Source: Halobacterium wangiae (lineage in GTDB: Archaea; Halobacteriota; Halobacteria; Halobacteriales; Halobacteriaceae). Taken from it: DNA of 64,000 bases. Every line of letters starts with the position of its first letter. Position 1 is the stretch's first letter. Below, one piece after another: positions 55,633 through 64,000 of the stretch. The position numbers and the translations under genes are program-made. The notes under the pieces were generated by a model that saw nothing but the letters and a program-made list of their open reading frames with translations, was not told where the DNA came from and did no database searches. The stretch covers positions 2,728,001 through 2,792,000 of the forward strand of contig NZ_CP089588.1 in NCBI RefSeq assembly GCF_021249345.1, written 5' to 3'.

Positions 55633-56697
55633 CTACCTGCGACTCTCGACGTACTTCGTCACGTGGTCGTCCATCCGGCGCTTGAATCCCGCTTGCCGGG
55701 CCAGCCGGTCCACCTCGCGGGCGACCAGGCTCCCGTACTGGACCGCCTTCTTCTCGCGGTCCGCCACGGCGTTCGGGAGCCACGCCCGGGCCGCCTCCCG
55801 GAGCGCGCGCTTCCTGACGTCCCCCGACACGAGCCACTCGCCCGACCGCGCGAGCGCCGCCCGGACGACGTCGTCGTGGAGCAGTGGCGTCACCGGTTCG
55901 ACCCCCGCGGCCCGCAGCGCTCGAACGTCCCGCTCTAGCTGGTCGGGGAGCGTCGCTAGCACCTCCCGTCGCGCGCCGCGGACGGTGTCCGCCGCCACCC
56001 GGGGGTCCTCGGGTGCCTTCGCCACCTTCGCGTAGCCGCCGAACAGTTCGTCGGCGCCTTGGCCCAGCGCGAGGCGGTCGAAGCCGTCTGCGGCGGCCCG
56101 CCGTGCGACCAGGTACAGCGGGAGCGCGATCTGGACGTCCATCGCGTTCGTCCGTCCGATGGCGCGGGACACCTCGGGCACCGCGTCCTCGATCTCCGAG
56201 AGCGTCACCTCGTGGACGTGCAGGTCGTCCTCGCGCCCCATCGCGGCGGCGGATTCCCGGGCCGCGTCGATGTCCGCGCTCCCATCGAAGCCGACGACGT
56301 ACAGCGGTGCGTCGAGGTGCGCGGCGACGAGCGCGGAGTCGACGCCGCCGGAGAACGCGACTGCCAGCCCGTCGTCGTCCACGTCGTCGAGTGCGTTCCC
56401 GATCGCCTCGCGGACGCGCTCGACGGGTCGCTCGTCGTCCACCGCCGGGTCGGGGAGCGTCCAGACCCGCCGGGTCTCGCCGGACTCGTAGACGTGTCCC
56501 GCCGGGAGGAGTGTCGGATTCCGGAGGGGCTCCGGGTCGTGGCTCCACTCCCCGTCGTCGTAGTAACAGAGTTCGCGCCCCAGCACGTCCCGGACGAGTC
56601 GGCCGTCCGGCAGTCGACCGGCGAACCCCGCGGTTCCCGGGAGTGGGTCGCCGGATTCGAGCGCCGACGCGACGGACTCCGGGGCCGCCCCGCGCAT
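55633..56697 (-). CDS. Asparagine-synthase-like ATP pyrophosphatase without glutaminase active site
   Basis: A 354-residue protein. The PP-loop is AVAFSGGVDSALVAAHL near residue 114, and LGQGADELFGGYAKV near 220 is the asparagine-synthetase signature. The N-terminal 100 residues look like a worn-down class II glutamine amidotransferase domain (AGFAGRLPDGRLVRDVLG), with no N-terminal Cys nucleophile. So it must use free ammonia or a different nitrogen source. It starts at the ATG at 56697, sharing 1 base with the PHP gene's stop (TGATG). A tRNA- or peptide-modifying role is also possible. Confidence 0.8.
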   Translation of the reverse strand: MRGAAPESVASALESGDPLPGTAGFAGRLPDGRLVRDVLGRELCYYDDGEWSHDPEPLRNPTLLPAGHVYESGETRRVWTLPDPAVDDERPVERVREAIGNALDDVDDDGLAVAFSGGVDSALVAAHLDAPLYVVGFDGSADIDAARESAAAMGREDDLHVHEVTLSEIEDAVPEVSRAIGRTNAMDVQIALPLYLVARRAAADGFDRLALGQGADELFGGYAKVAKAPEDPRVAADTVRGARREVLATLPDQLERDVRALRAAGVEPVTPLLHDDVVRAALARSGEWLVSGDVRKRALREAARAWLPNAVADREKKAVQYGSLVAREVDRLARQAGFKRRMDDHVTKYVESRR

Positions 56698-57380
56698 CAG
56701 AAGAACTCCGCGAACCGGTTGCGCACGCGGCGTTTCGCGCCGCCGGCGGCCTGCCGGAAGCTGATGTGCCACGGGGTGCGCTTGCCCTCCACGCTCGTCT
56801 CGCCGCGGCGAATCGCGTCCAGGATCGCGGACAGCGACCGTTCGTCGGCGCCGACGCGCGTGACCGCCTGCCCTACCATCTCCGCGATGTGGGCGTCGCT
56901 CCCCGCGGTCATCGGGACGCGGCGGTCGAGTGCGAACTCTTCGGCCTGCCGGTTCGCGCGCCCGGTGAGCAGCCGCGAGTTGTACACCTCGATGGCGTCC
57001 GCCGACGCGAGTTCGTCCCGCGAGATGTTCCCCGCGACGCCGCTCCGGGAGGACTGGAAGGGGTGGGGGACGACGGCGATGCCGCCGCGGTCCCGGATCT
57101 CGTCGAGTGTCTCCACGAACGGGAGTCCGGACGGGACTGCCTCGTGGACCCCGATCGCAAGCACGTGGCCGTCCGCGCTCGTCACCTCCATCCCGGGGAT
57201 GCCGACGAGGTCGTACTTCGGTGCGAGGTCGGCGGCCCGCAGACTCGCCGCGATCTCGTCGTGGTCCGTGACCGCGAGCGCGTCCATACCCACCGCCTGC
57301 GCCTGCTCCAGCAGCATCTCGACGGGGTCCCGGCCGTCGTGGGAGAGCTCGGAGTGGGTGTGCAGTTCGACGGACAGCAC
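56697..57380 (-). CDS. PHP-domain metal-dependent phosphoesterase
   Basis: A 227-residue PHP-fold protein. Metal ligands are HTH (VELHTHSELSHDG at the N-terminus), DHDE (AVTDHDEIA), the HPF motif in VVPHPFQSS and GSDAH in TAGSDAHIAEM. This looks like the TrpH/RNase AM-like group, which removes phosphate from 3',5'-nucleotides or RNA ends; substrate uncertain. Start is a GTG at 57380 next to the first strand. It overlaps the asparagine-synthase-like gene by 1 base, so both are coupled. Confidence 0.85.
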   Translation of the reverse strand: MLSVELHTHSELSHDGRDPVEMLLEQAQAVGMDALAVTDHDEIAASLRAADLAPKYDLVGIPGMEVTSADGHVLAIGVHEAVPSGLPFVETLDEIRDRGGIAVVPHPFQSSRSGVAGNISRDELASADAIEVYNSRLLTGRANRQAEEFALDRRVPMTAGSDAHIAEMVGQAVTRVGADERSLSAILDAIRRGETSVEGKRTPWHISFRQAAGGAKRRVRNRFAEFF

Positions 57381-57453
57381 GGGACGCAGTTGTCGGGGGG
57401 TCGGCAAAAGCGCCCCGGTCCGCACCGCCATCGCCGGACCGCCGACCGGCGTT

Positions 57454-57483
57454 ACACGAGCGTGCACATAGAAACGACTAAAC
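57454..57483 (+). promoter_or_regulatory. purL upstream region: ACACG-AG-CGTGC repeat and TATA-like box
   Basis: CACG-AG-CGTG (57455-57464) lies about 45-55 bp before the purL ATG, followed by GACTAAAC (57476-57483), 26-33 bp before the start. The repeat resembles the one before purM (43467-43478). Weak evidence for shared purine control. Confidence 0.3.
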
Positions 57484-57508
57484 TCGCGCAGAAGAATCAA
57501 GAAGGTGA

Positions 57509-59608
57509 ATGCCACTCGCCGACTCGGACCGCCGTCTGGTCGAAGCCGAACTCGGCCGCGACCCCACGCCCGCGGAGGTCGCGCTCTTCGAGAACCTCTG
57601 GAGCGAACACTGCGCATACCGCTCCTCGCGCCCGCTGTTGTCCGCCTTCGACAGCGAGAGCGAGGACGTCGTCGTCGGCCCCGGCGACGACGCCGCGGTC
57701 GTCTCGGTGACCGACGACCTGTTCCTCACGTTCGGCGTCGAGAGCCACAACCACCCCTCCTACGTCGACCCGTACGACGGCGCCGCCACCGGCGTCGGCG
57801 GCATCGTCCGGGACACGCTGTCGATGGGCGCCTACCCCATTGCGCTCGCGGACTCCCTCTACTTCGGCGGCTTCGACCGCGAGCACTCCCGGTACCTCCT
57901 GGAGGGCGTCGTCGAGGGGATCAGCGACTACGGCAACGCCATCGGCGTGCCGACGGTCGCCGGGTCCACGCAGTTCCACGACGGCTACGAGGGGAACCCG
58001 CTCGTCAACGTCGCGTGCGTCGGACTGCTGCACGCGGACCGTCTCGTGACCGCTGCCGCGAAAGAACCGGGGAACAAACTCGTGCTCGTCGGGAACGCCA
58101 CCGGCCGCGACGGCCTCGGCGGCGCGAGTTTCGCCAGCGAAGACCTCGCGGAGGACGCCGAGACCGAAGACCGGCCCGCGGTCCAGGTCGGCGACCCCTA
58201 CACGGAGAAACTCCTCATCGAGGCGAACGAGACGCTGCTCGACCGCGACCTCGTGGTCGCCGCCCGCGACCTCGGCGCGGCGGGCCTCGGCGGCGCGTCC
58301 TCGGAGATGGTCGCGCAGGGTGACCTCGGCGCGCGCATCGACCTGGAGGCCGTCCACCAGCGCGAACTGAACATGAACGCCCTCGAGATCCTGCTCGCTG
58401 AGTCCCAGGAGCGGATGTGCTACGAGGTCCGCCCCGAGGACGTCGAGGCGGTCCAGGCGGTCGCCGAGCGCTACGACCTCGGCTGCTCGGTCATCGGCGA
58501 CGTGACGGAGGGCAACTACGTCTGCGAGTTCGACGGGGAGGTCGTGGTCGACGCCCCCGCGGAGTTCCTCGCGGACGGCGCACCGATGAACGACCTCGCT
58601 CGCGAGGATCCGCCCGAACCAGAGACGGACCTCCCGGACGTCCCGCTCGACGAGGCGTTCGACGCCGTGCTCTCCAGTCCAAACACCGCGAGCAAGCGCT
58701 GGGTGTACCGCCAGTACGACCACGAGGTCGGCAACCGGACGCTCCGGCGACCCGGCGAGGACGGCGCGCTACTCGCCCTCCACGAAGTCGAGGAAGACAC
58801 CGCTGTCGCGCTCTCCGCTGGCGCGAACCCGAACTGGACGGACACCGACCCCTACCGGGGCGCCTACGCCACCGCCGTCGAGAACGCCACGAACCTCGCC
58901 GCGGCGGGCGCACGACCGCTCGCGGCAGTCGACTGCCTGAACGGCGGCAACCCCGAGAAACCGGACGTCTACGGCGGGTTCGCGGCGGCGGTAGACGGTC
59001 TCGCGGACGGCTGCCGGGACCTCTCAGTCCCGGTGGTCGGCGGCAACGTCAGCCTCTACAACGACTCGGTCGCCGGCCCCGTGCCGCCGACGCCGACGCT
59101 GGCGATGGTCGGCGTCCGCGAGGGGTACGACGCGCCGGGGAGCGCCGTCACCGGCGACGGCGAACTCGTACTGGTCGGCGGCCACGACGACTCGCTCGGC
59201 GGCTCCGAGTACCTCGCGCGCTTCGACGGGAGCGACGCCTTCCCCGACGTGGACGACGCGGGCGTCGCGGCGGTCCGCGCGGCGGCCACCCACGACGCGA
59301 CTCTCGCCGTCCACGACGTGAGCGACGGCGGCCTCGCCGTCACCCTCGCCGAGATGGTCACCGGGGACGCCGGCGTCGACGCCGAAGTACCGGACCTCAC
59401 CGCACTGTTCTCGGAGGCGCCCGGGCGCGCCGTCGTCGAGACGACGGACGTCGACGGGCTGGCAGACGCGGTGGACGCGCCGGTCGTGTCGCTCGGCACC
59501 GCGACCGACCGGGGAGCGCTGTCGCTGACCGTCGGCGACGCTGTCGTCGAGTACGACACCGAGGAGATAGTGGCTGCTCGCGACGTGCTCGCCCGCGAAC
59601 TGGACTAG
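57509..59608 (+). CDS. purL: Phosphoribosylformylglycinamidine synthase subunit II
   Basis: A 699-residue small-type PurL that converts FGAR to FGAM with ATP and ammonia from PurQ. Conserved blocks are [18 protein letters not shown] at the start, [30 protein letters not shown] and [16 protein letters not shown]. It is related to PurM by duplication. The length is usual for the archaeal type that needs separate PurS and PurQ, not found here. Its TAG stop shares CTAG with the stop of the next, convergent gene. Confidence 0.97.
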   Translation: MPLADSDRRLVEAELGRDPTPAEVALFENLWSEHCAYRSSRPLLSAFDSESEDVVVGPGDDAAVVSVTDDLFLTFGVESHNHPSYVDPYDGAATGVGGIVRDTLSMGAYPIALADSLYFGGFDREHSRYLLEGVVEGISDYGNAIGVPTVAGSTQFHDGYEGNPLVNVACVGLLHADRLVTAAAKEPGNKLVLVGNATGRDGLGGASFASEDLAEDAETEDRPAVQVGDPYTEKLLIEANETLLDRDLVVAARDLGAAGLGGASSEMVAQGDLGARIDLEAVHQRELNMNALEILLAESQERMCYEVRPEDVEAVQAVAERYDLGCSVIGDVTEGNYVCEFDGEVVVDAPAEFLADGAPMNDLAREDPPEPETDLPDVPLDEAFDAVLSSPNTASKRWVYRQYDHEVGNRTLRRPGEDGALLALHEVEEDTAVALSAGANPNWTDTDPYRGAYATAVENATNLAAAGARPLAAVDCLNGGNPEKPDVYGGFAAAVDGLADGCRDLSVPVVGGNVSLYNDSVAGPVPPTPTLAMVGVREGYDAPGSAVTGDGELVLVGGHDDSLGGSEYLARFDGSDAFPDVDDAGVAAVRAAATHDATLAVHDVSDGGLAVTLAEMVTGDAGVDAEVPDLTALFSEAPGRAVVETTDVDGLADAVDAPVVSLGTATDRGALSLTVGDAVVEYDTEEIVAARDVLARELD

Positions 59609-59805
59609 ACCAGCGTCGGGAGGACGTAGGCCACCGCGAGGCCGACGAGCAGGACGAGGAAGCCGACGCCCGCCTTCCCCATCGAGTACTGCTGCATCGG
59701 TGACGTGACGCGCTGGTCGGCCTCGCCACCCTCGTGCGCGTCGGGGTCGTGGGCCGTCCCCGGGGCGTCGCCGTGCGTCGTTCCGTCGTCGTGGTCTGCG
59801 GTCAT
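59605..59805 (-). CDS. Small tail-anchored membrane protein
   Basis: A 66-residue protein with a His/Asp-rich soluble N-terminus ([16 protein letters not shown]) and a C-terminal hydrophobic helix ([22 protein letters not shown]). Start at the ATG at 59805; the longer frame starts within the hisF upstream region. The stop overlaps that of purL in CTAG. No function known. Several His residues could bind metal, but this is speculation. Confidence 0.62.
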   Translation of the reverse strand: MTADHDDGTTHGDAPGTAHDPDAHEGGEADQRVTSPMQQYSMGKAGVGFLVLLVGLAVAYVLPTLV

Positions 59806-59921
59806 GCGCGACGCTTCGAACGGGGCATACTTGGCAGTACCGAACCCGGGCGAGCGGTCGTGCTGTCGGCAGGTGTCCGCACAGACGAAACCCCTATTCG
59901 CGGCTCGCGCCAAGCGGAGGT

Positions 59922-60731
59922 ATGCTCACCAAGCGCGTCGTGCCCTGCATCGACGTGGACATCGACGACGACGGGAACGCTGCCGTCTACACGGGGGTCA
60001 ACTTCGAGGACCTCGAGTACACCGGCGACCCCGTCGAGATGGCCAAGCGGTACAACGAGTCGGGCGCCGACGAGTTCGTCTTCCTCGACATCACGGCGAG
60101 TTCGGAGGGCCGCGAGACGATGCTGGACACCGTCTCGCGGGTCGCCGACGAGGTGTTCATCCCGCTCACCGTCGGTGGCGGTATCCGGGACACGGAGGAC
60201 ATCAAGGAGACGCTGCGCGCGGGTGCGGACAAGGTCTCGATCAACACCGGAGCGCTCGACCGCCCGGAGCTCATCACGGAGGGCGCGACGGCGTTCGGGA
60301 GCCAGTGTATCGTCATCAGCGTCGACGCGAAGCGCCGCTTCGACGAGCGCGGCGAGCAGTACGTGCAGGTGGACGGCGAGTCCTGCTGGTTCGAGTGCAT
60401 GGTGAAGGGCGGCCAGGAGGGGACCGGCGTCGACGCGCTCGAGTGGGCCGCGGAGGCCGAGGAACGTGGCGCGGGCGAACTGTTCGTCAACTCCATCGAC
60501 GCGGACGGCACGAAGGAGGGGTACGACCTGCCGCTGACCGGCGCTATCTGCGACACCGTCTCGACGCCGGTCATCGCCTCCTCGGGCTGTGGGACGCCAC
60601 AGCACATGGCCGACGCGTTCGACGCAGGCGCGGACGCCGCGCTCGCGGCATCCATCTTCCACTTCGGGGAGTACACCGTCGAGGAGACGAAACAGTACCT
60701 CGACGACCACGGGGTCCCGGTTCGCCACTGA
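59922..60731 (+). CDS. hisF: Imidazole glycerol phosphate synthase, cyclase subunit
   Basis: A 269-residue (beta/alpha)8 barrel enzyme that forms IGP and AICAR from PRFAR and ammonia supplied by HisH. The catalytic Asp11 is in [11 protein letters not shown], phosphate-binding loops are [10 protein letters not shown] and INTGAL, and the second acid is in [11 protein letters not shown]. It is isolated from other his genes. AICAR produced feeds the purine pathway represented nearby by purL and purM. Confidence 0.96.
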   Translation: MLTKRVVPCIDVDIDDDGNAAVYTGVNFEDLEYTGDPVEMAKRYNESGADEFVFLDITASSEGRETMLDTVSRVADEVFIPLTVGGGIRDTEDIKETLRAGADKVSINTGALDRPELITEGATAFGSQCIVISVDAKRRFDERGEQYVQVDGESCWFECMVKGGQEGTGVDALEWAAEAEERGAGELFVNSIDADGTKEGYDLPLTGAICDTVSTPVIASSGCGTPQHMADAFDAGADAALAASIFHFGEYTVEETKQYLDDHGVPVRH

Positions 60732-60777
60732 ACGTCGCGGCGAACCACTTATGTTTTTGGTGGTAAATAATGACGGT

Positions 60778-61179
60778 ATGTCTCACTTCCGCACGTCGGG
60801 GCCGAGTGACGCCGGCCCCGGCGACTGCCCGGCCGACGGTCCGGTAGAACCGGGCCGGTCGGTCGTCTCGGCCGTCGAGTGCAACACGGCCCGGTTCGTC
60901 GACCTCACGGGGAAGTCGGGGGGTATCGACCCGACGTACCTCGTGTTGACGACCGCAGAGGAGGCCGACACGTCGTTGTCGCGGACGGACGTCTACGCGT
61001 TACCGGAACTGCAGAACGCGCTCGCGTACTTGGGCCCGGGGACGAACAGCGTCCGCGTCCAGACGTGCGCAGACCGGCGGAAACTGCTCGGAGAACACGT
61101 CGCGTCGCTGGCCGACGGTGGGGGGCCGACCTTCGAGTTCGCTGACCGCCAGTTCGACCTGGACGTCCTCCTCGGCTAG
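60778..61179 (+). CDS. Hypothetical haloarchaeal protein
   Basis: A 133-residue soluble protein with three cysteines (GDCPAD, VECNTA, VQTCAD) and no recognised domain. It starts at the ATG at 60778; a CACTTATG box is 25-32 bp upstream. The first 25 residues are Pro/Gly/Asp-rich and likely disordered. Its stop codon shares the bases CTAG with the convergent rpoL stop. Confidence 0.6.
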   Translation: MSHFRTSGPSDAGPGDCPADGPVEPGRSVVSAVECNTARFVDLTGKSGGIDPTYLVLTTAEEADTSLSRTDVYALPELQNALAYLGPGTNSVRVQTCADRRKLLGEHVASLADGGGPTFEFADRQFDLDVLLG

Positions 61180-61460
61180 ACCGCGGCCTCGAACGTCTCC
61201 GCGAACTCGCGGAGTTCGTCGCCCGTCCGGTTGGCCGCCGACTGCAGCGCGTCCAGCGGGTCCGTCTCCTCGTCGGTCTTGATCGTGAGCAGCGGCTCCG
61301 TCTGGCCGCCGGACTGCTCGGGGTTGACGTCGTAGGAGGCGGCGGCCACGCCCTCCGTCTCCAGCAGCGCCCCCTTCAGCACGTTCATGAACGTGTGGTT
61401 CTCCCCGGCGATCTCGATAGTGAGTTCCGCGTCGCCCTTCTCGATGACCCGCAGATCCAT
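61176..61460 (-). CDS. rpoL: RNA polymerase subunit L (Rpo11)
   Basis: A 94-residue subunit of archaeal RNA polymerase, homologous to eukaryotic RPB11. The conserved segment is [19 protein letters not shown] with the RPB11-like C-terminal [20 protein letters not shown]. It dimerises with Rpo3 (RpoD) in polymerase assembly. Start at the ATG at 61460; longer reading upstream is basic and not conserved. It overlaps the upstream-facing hypothetical gene by 4 bp. Confidence 0.92.
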   Translation of the reverse strand: MDLRVIEKGDAELTIEIAGENHTFMNVLKGALLETEGVAAASYDVNPEQSGGQTEPLLTIKTDEETDPLDALQSAANRTGDELREFAETFEAAV

Positions 61461-61575
61461 ACCCCGTGATTCGGAACTGTGGCGTTTCAACGTTTCGAAG
61501 CCCCGATTAGACGAGCCCCGCTCCGGGTGACCGACCGGTCGGCAGCGACTGCCGGCGGAACTCGCGGACGCCACT

Positions 61576-61583
61576 GCTTTATT
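61576..61583 (+). promoter_or_regulatory. TATA box of the rhomboid gene
   Basis: GCTTTATT lies 25-32 bp before the ATG at 61608. Leaderless spacing. Confidence 0.5.
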
Positions 61584-61607
61584 GTCCCGCGCCAAGGCAC
61601 CACCTGT

Positions 61608-63383
61608 ATGAACGTCTCCCCGCTGGCGGTGGTCGCCGGGACGGCGCTGCTCACGTTCGCCGTGCTGGCCGTCGCCGCCCGGTTCTACCAGTTCTCGCTG
61701 TTCACTCACGGGCTGCCGGTCGCCGTGTTGGCGGGCGTCGTCGCGGCAGCGGCCAGCGGCACCGTGAGTGTCTGGCGTGGGGCCGCGTGGGTCGGCGTCG
61801 TCGTCTTCTTCGGCTCTGGAGTCGCGGTGCTGTCAAGAGGTGAGGGCCGCGAGTTCTGGCGGGCTGTGCGCTCCCGGCTCCTGTTTGGCGTCCCGTGGGG
61901 GACGCTGGTCGTCGTCGCCACCATCGTCGCCTTCTACCTCTTCGTGCAGTTCGGCGTGCGCGGCACGGGGTCACCCCTCGTCGTCCCGTTCGTCTCCTGG
62001 TCGTACTTCTACCCGCTGGGCGTAGTGACCGCACCGTTCGCCCATGCCAGCCTCGGCCACGTCACCGGCAACCTGGTGGCGACGCTGGTGCTCGCACCGA
62101 TCGTCGAGTACGCGATCTCGCACTTCCCGACCGAACGGGGGGCCAGTTCGTTCGGGTCGTGGCGGACGAACCCGTACGTCCGGGCGTTCGTCCTCGTCCC
62201 GCTCGGTATCGCGTTCGTCTCGCTGCTCACCGGGCTGTTCTCGTGGGGGGCGACCATCGGTTTCTCGGGCGTCGTCTTCGCCTTCGCGGGGTTCGCACTC
62301 GTCCGCTACCCGCTCGCGACGGTGGTCGCCGTCGTCGCCCAGGACGTGCTGGCGCTGCTGTGGTCAGTGCTCCGGGACCCCATCACGTTCGCGTCGGTGT
62401 CGCCGTCGTTCTCCCCGCCGTGGTGGGCGGGTATCTCCGTCCAGGGACACCTGTTCGGGTTCCTCGTCGGTGCGGTGCTGGCGGCGCTCCTGCTGGCTCG
62501 CCGCGACGAGCGACCGTCGGCGGCCCGCGTCTGGTTCGGGTCGGTCGTCATCGCGACGTCGCTGTCGCTGTGGGCGGTGTGGTGGTACGGACGGAGCGTG
62601 GACTACGTGCTCTACCGCTCGCTCGGCGTGTTGCTCGTCGTGGCGCTCGCACTCGTGCTCACCGCCGCCGTGCGCGCCGACGAGACGACGATCGCTCGCG
62701 ACCTCACCGGACGCAAGGCCGCGGTGGTGCTGTTGCTACTGCCCGTCGTGACGATGTCGATGGTGGCGGTGCCGATCAACCTCACGACCGTCGAGGACGC
62801 AGAACTGGCCGGCGACCCGGTCGAGATCCGCGGCTACGAGGTGACGTACGCCGAGGACGTCCAGAACGAGCGGGTGGCCGCTGTCCAGTTGCCGCTGTTC
62901 GCGCAAGCGACGAACGTCTCGGCGAGCGGCGTCATCGTCGCCAGCGACAGTCGCACCATCTGGACGGAGCGCGTGAGCGCCGGCGAACTCGCGTTCTTCG
63001 GCGACAGTGCAGTGACGGTCGGCGGCGTTGGCTGGGAGGAGACCGTCTGGGCGCACCGTCGCGGCTGGGTTCCTCGCGGTGGTAACCCCGTCTACAACGT
63101 CTACCTCCAACCGCCGGGGAGCGACTGGCGGCCCGTGTTCGCATCCAACAGTTCGACCGCCGACCCCGTCGTCACCGGTCGGCAGGTGCGGATCGACGCG
63201 ATGGACGGCCGGTTCGCCGTGGAGGTAGTGCGCAACGACTCAGTCCTCGGAACCGCGCGGATTCCGGCGGTCAACGAGTCGACGACCGCGGGCGGACTCA
63301 CGTTCGTCCGCCAGGAGCAGAAATTGCTCGCCGAGCGCGGGAACACGACGGTGACGGTCGCTACCCGGGAGACCTACGAGTAG
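61608..63383 (+). CDS. Rhomboid-family intramembrane serine protease with C-terminal domain
   Basis: A 591-residue membrane protein. The rhomboid core holds [10 protein letters not shown] (His146, His151, Asn155), GFSG with Ser220 as nucleophile, and GHLFG with His281 as base, in the usual order. Three to four helices precede it and several follow, up to about residue 400. After that, a roughly 170-residue non-membrane domain (residues about 415-591) follows, Val/Asn/Thr-rich with possible N-glycosylation sites (NVSAS, NSSTA, NESTT), probably outside the cell. Rhomboids cleave membrane proteins; targets are unknown. Start at the ATG at 61608. Confidence 0.85.
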   Translation: MNVSPLAVVAGTALLTFAVLAVAARFYQFSLFTHGLPVAVLAGVVAAAASGTVSVWRGAAWVGVVVFFGSGVAVLSRGEGREFWRAVRSRLLFGVPWGTLVVVATIVAFYLFVQFGVRGTGSPLVVPFVSWSYFYPLGVVTAPFAHASLGHVTGNLVATLVLAPIVEYAISHFPTERGASSFGSWRTNPYVRAFVLVPLGIAFVSLLTGLFSWGATIGFSGVVFAFAGFALVRYPLATVVAVVAQDVLALLWSVLRDPITFASVSPSFSPPWWAGISVQGHLFGFLVGAVLAALLLARRDERPSAARVWFGSVVIATSLSLWAVWWYGRSVDYVLYRSLGVLLVVALALVLTAAVRADETTIARDLTGRKAAVVLLLLPVVTMSMVAVPINLTTVEDAELAGDPVEIRGYEVTYAEDVQNERVAAVQLPLFAQATNVSASGVIVASDSRTIWTERVSAGELAFFGDSAVTVGGVGWEETVWAHRRGWVPRGGNPVYNVYLQPPGSDWRPVFASNSSTADPVVTGRQVRIDAMDGRFAVEVVRNDSVLGTARIPAVNESTTAGGLTFVRQEQKLLAERGNTTVTVATRETYE

Positions 63384-63990
63384 CCCACTCGACCCTGAAC
63401 GCCTCGACGTCGAGGGTCTCCCGCTCGCTCGTGTGGAACTCGAACTGACGGTCGACGTCGAACTCGGCGGCGAACGCGTGGGTCAGTTCGCCACCCCGGT
63501 CGGCCGCGAACGACTCGACGAACGCCTTGCTGCCGGCGTTGTGTATCGAGTAGGAGACGTCGGCGAGTTCCGCTGCCGCCGCCAGGAACGCTCGGTCGGC
63601 GTGCCGCTGGCCTCGCTGAGCGCCGAACGGCGGGTTCATCACGACGGTGTCGACGCGCGACAGTGGCGGCCGCGTCGCGTCGCCGAGTAGCCAGTCAACG
63701 CGCACGCCTGGGTCGACGCGCGTCTCGTTCTCCCGGGCGACGGCCAGTGCATCCGGGTCCCGCTCGACAGCGAGGACGCGCTCTGGGTTCCGCGTGGCGG
63801 CGCCGAGCGCCAGCATCCCCGTGCCCGTACCGAGGTCCGCGACGGTGCGGCCGGCGACGTCACCGTGGAGGTCTGCGAGGTGGAGGAGGTGAGCGGCGAT
63901 GTCCGCCGGCGTCGGGTACTGTTCGAGCGCAGCGCTCGGGTCCCGGAACCCTTCGACCGCGGAGAGTCGCTGTTCGAGCGCGCGCTTCAC
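63361..63990 (-). CDS. METTL5-like RNA methyltransferase (5' end near window edge)
   Basis: At least 209 residues of a class I SAM methyltransferase. The N-terminal LEQYPTPADIAAHLL and motif I VADLGTGTGMLAL, with the catalytic VVMNPPFGAQRG (NPPF, an adenine-N6 methylation motif), match the METTL5 family. Human METTL5, with TRMT112, makes m6A in small-subunit rRNA; an archaeal rRNA target is likely but unproven. The GTG at 63990 is only 10 bp from the window end and no stop separates it from the edge, so the true start may lie beyond. It overlaps the rhomboid gene's end by 23 bp, convergent. Confidence 0.85.
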   Translation of the reverse strand: MKRALEQRLSAVEGFRDPSAALEQYPTPADIAAHLLHLADLHGDVAGRTVADLGTGTGMLALGAATRNPERVLAVERDPDALAVARENETRVDPGVRVDWLLGDATRPPLSRVDTVVMNPPFGAQRGQRHADRAFLAAAAELADVSYSIHNAGSKAFVESFAADRGGELTHAFAAEFDVDRQFEFHTSERETLDVEAFRVEWATRRSPG

Positions 63991-64000
63991 GGCGGAGGAG

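Overview
The window is a continuous stretch of chromosome from an extremely halophilic archaeon of the class Halobacteria. The signs are strongly acidic proteins, a high-GC third codon position, archaeal information genes (TFB, RNA polymerase subunit L, proteasome beta, DNA topoisomerase VI, GatA/GatC), haloarchaeal transducer-type chemoreceptors, Tat-dependent lipoproteins, and TATA boxes about 25-35 bp before start codons, which suggests mostly leaderless mRNAs. The genus cannot be fixed from this sequence. Genes are tightly packed: no gene-free gap exceeds 300 bp (the largest, near 50445-50664 and 51968-52186, are about 220 bp). I saw no insertion sequence, integrase, prophage, CRISPR array or rRNA.

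Layout: 1-3.2 kb, a partial M29 aminopeptidase and a membrane chemotaxis transducer. 3.3-8.1 kb, a small Cys/His protein, tRNA-Gly(UCC), a Trm9-like methyltransferase and a PilC-PilB type IV pilus pair. 8.2-13.6 kb, a TrmB-type regulator divergent from an RND/MMPL transporter, an uncharacterised protein and a phosphoglucosamine/phosphomannomutase-like enzyme. 13.7-21.7 kb, a BMP-type nucleoside ABC importer (binding protein, ATPase, two permeases) followed by a small membrane protein, cytidine deaminase, a DMT exporter and a uridine-phosphorylase-family enzyme: a nucleoside uptake and salvage locus. 21.7-26.9 kb, small proteins, an NDH-2-like flavoprotein, a winged-helix regulator, a sugar-nucleotide epimerase-like protein, a paralogous pair of small membrane proteins of which one carries an in-frame stop, and an arginase/agmatinase. 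26.9-35.6 kb, gyrB-gyrA and top6B-top6A, with a membrane protein gene between the pairs.

35.7-46.7 kb: an MFS transporter, ATP-dependent DNA ligase, a GCS2-like ligase, proteasome beta, a UPF0212 protein, an HTH-CBS regulator, purM, a site-2-protease/TraB operon, a thioesterase and a hypothetical protein. 46.7-52 kb: a secreted 5'-nucleotidase-like protein with altered metal ligands, gatC-gatA, a TFB and an HMA-fold protein lacking CxxC. 52.1-64 kb: an E1 alpha/beta pair of a 2-oxoacid dehydrogenase, Nudix, SDR, an asparagine-synthase-like/PHP pair, purL, hisF, rpoL, a rhomboid protease with a large C-terminal domain, and a METTL5-like methyltransferase at the edge.

How the genes may work together: the secreted nucleotidase-like protein, the BMP importer, cytidine deaminase and the phosphorylase could form a route from extracellular nucleotides to free bases and sugar phosphates. 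gyrase and topoisomerase VI form a topology cluster. The strongest oddities are a broken tandem paralogue, a YxxxK to YxxxM change in the epimerase, an HMA fold without metal-binding cysteines, a Trm9-like enzyme next to tRNA-Gly(UCC), and several clear inverted repeats at promoters. I found no convincing wholly new multi-gene defence or mobile system here.
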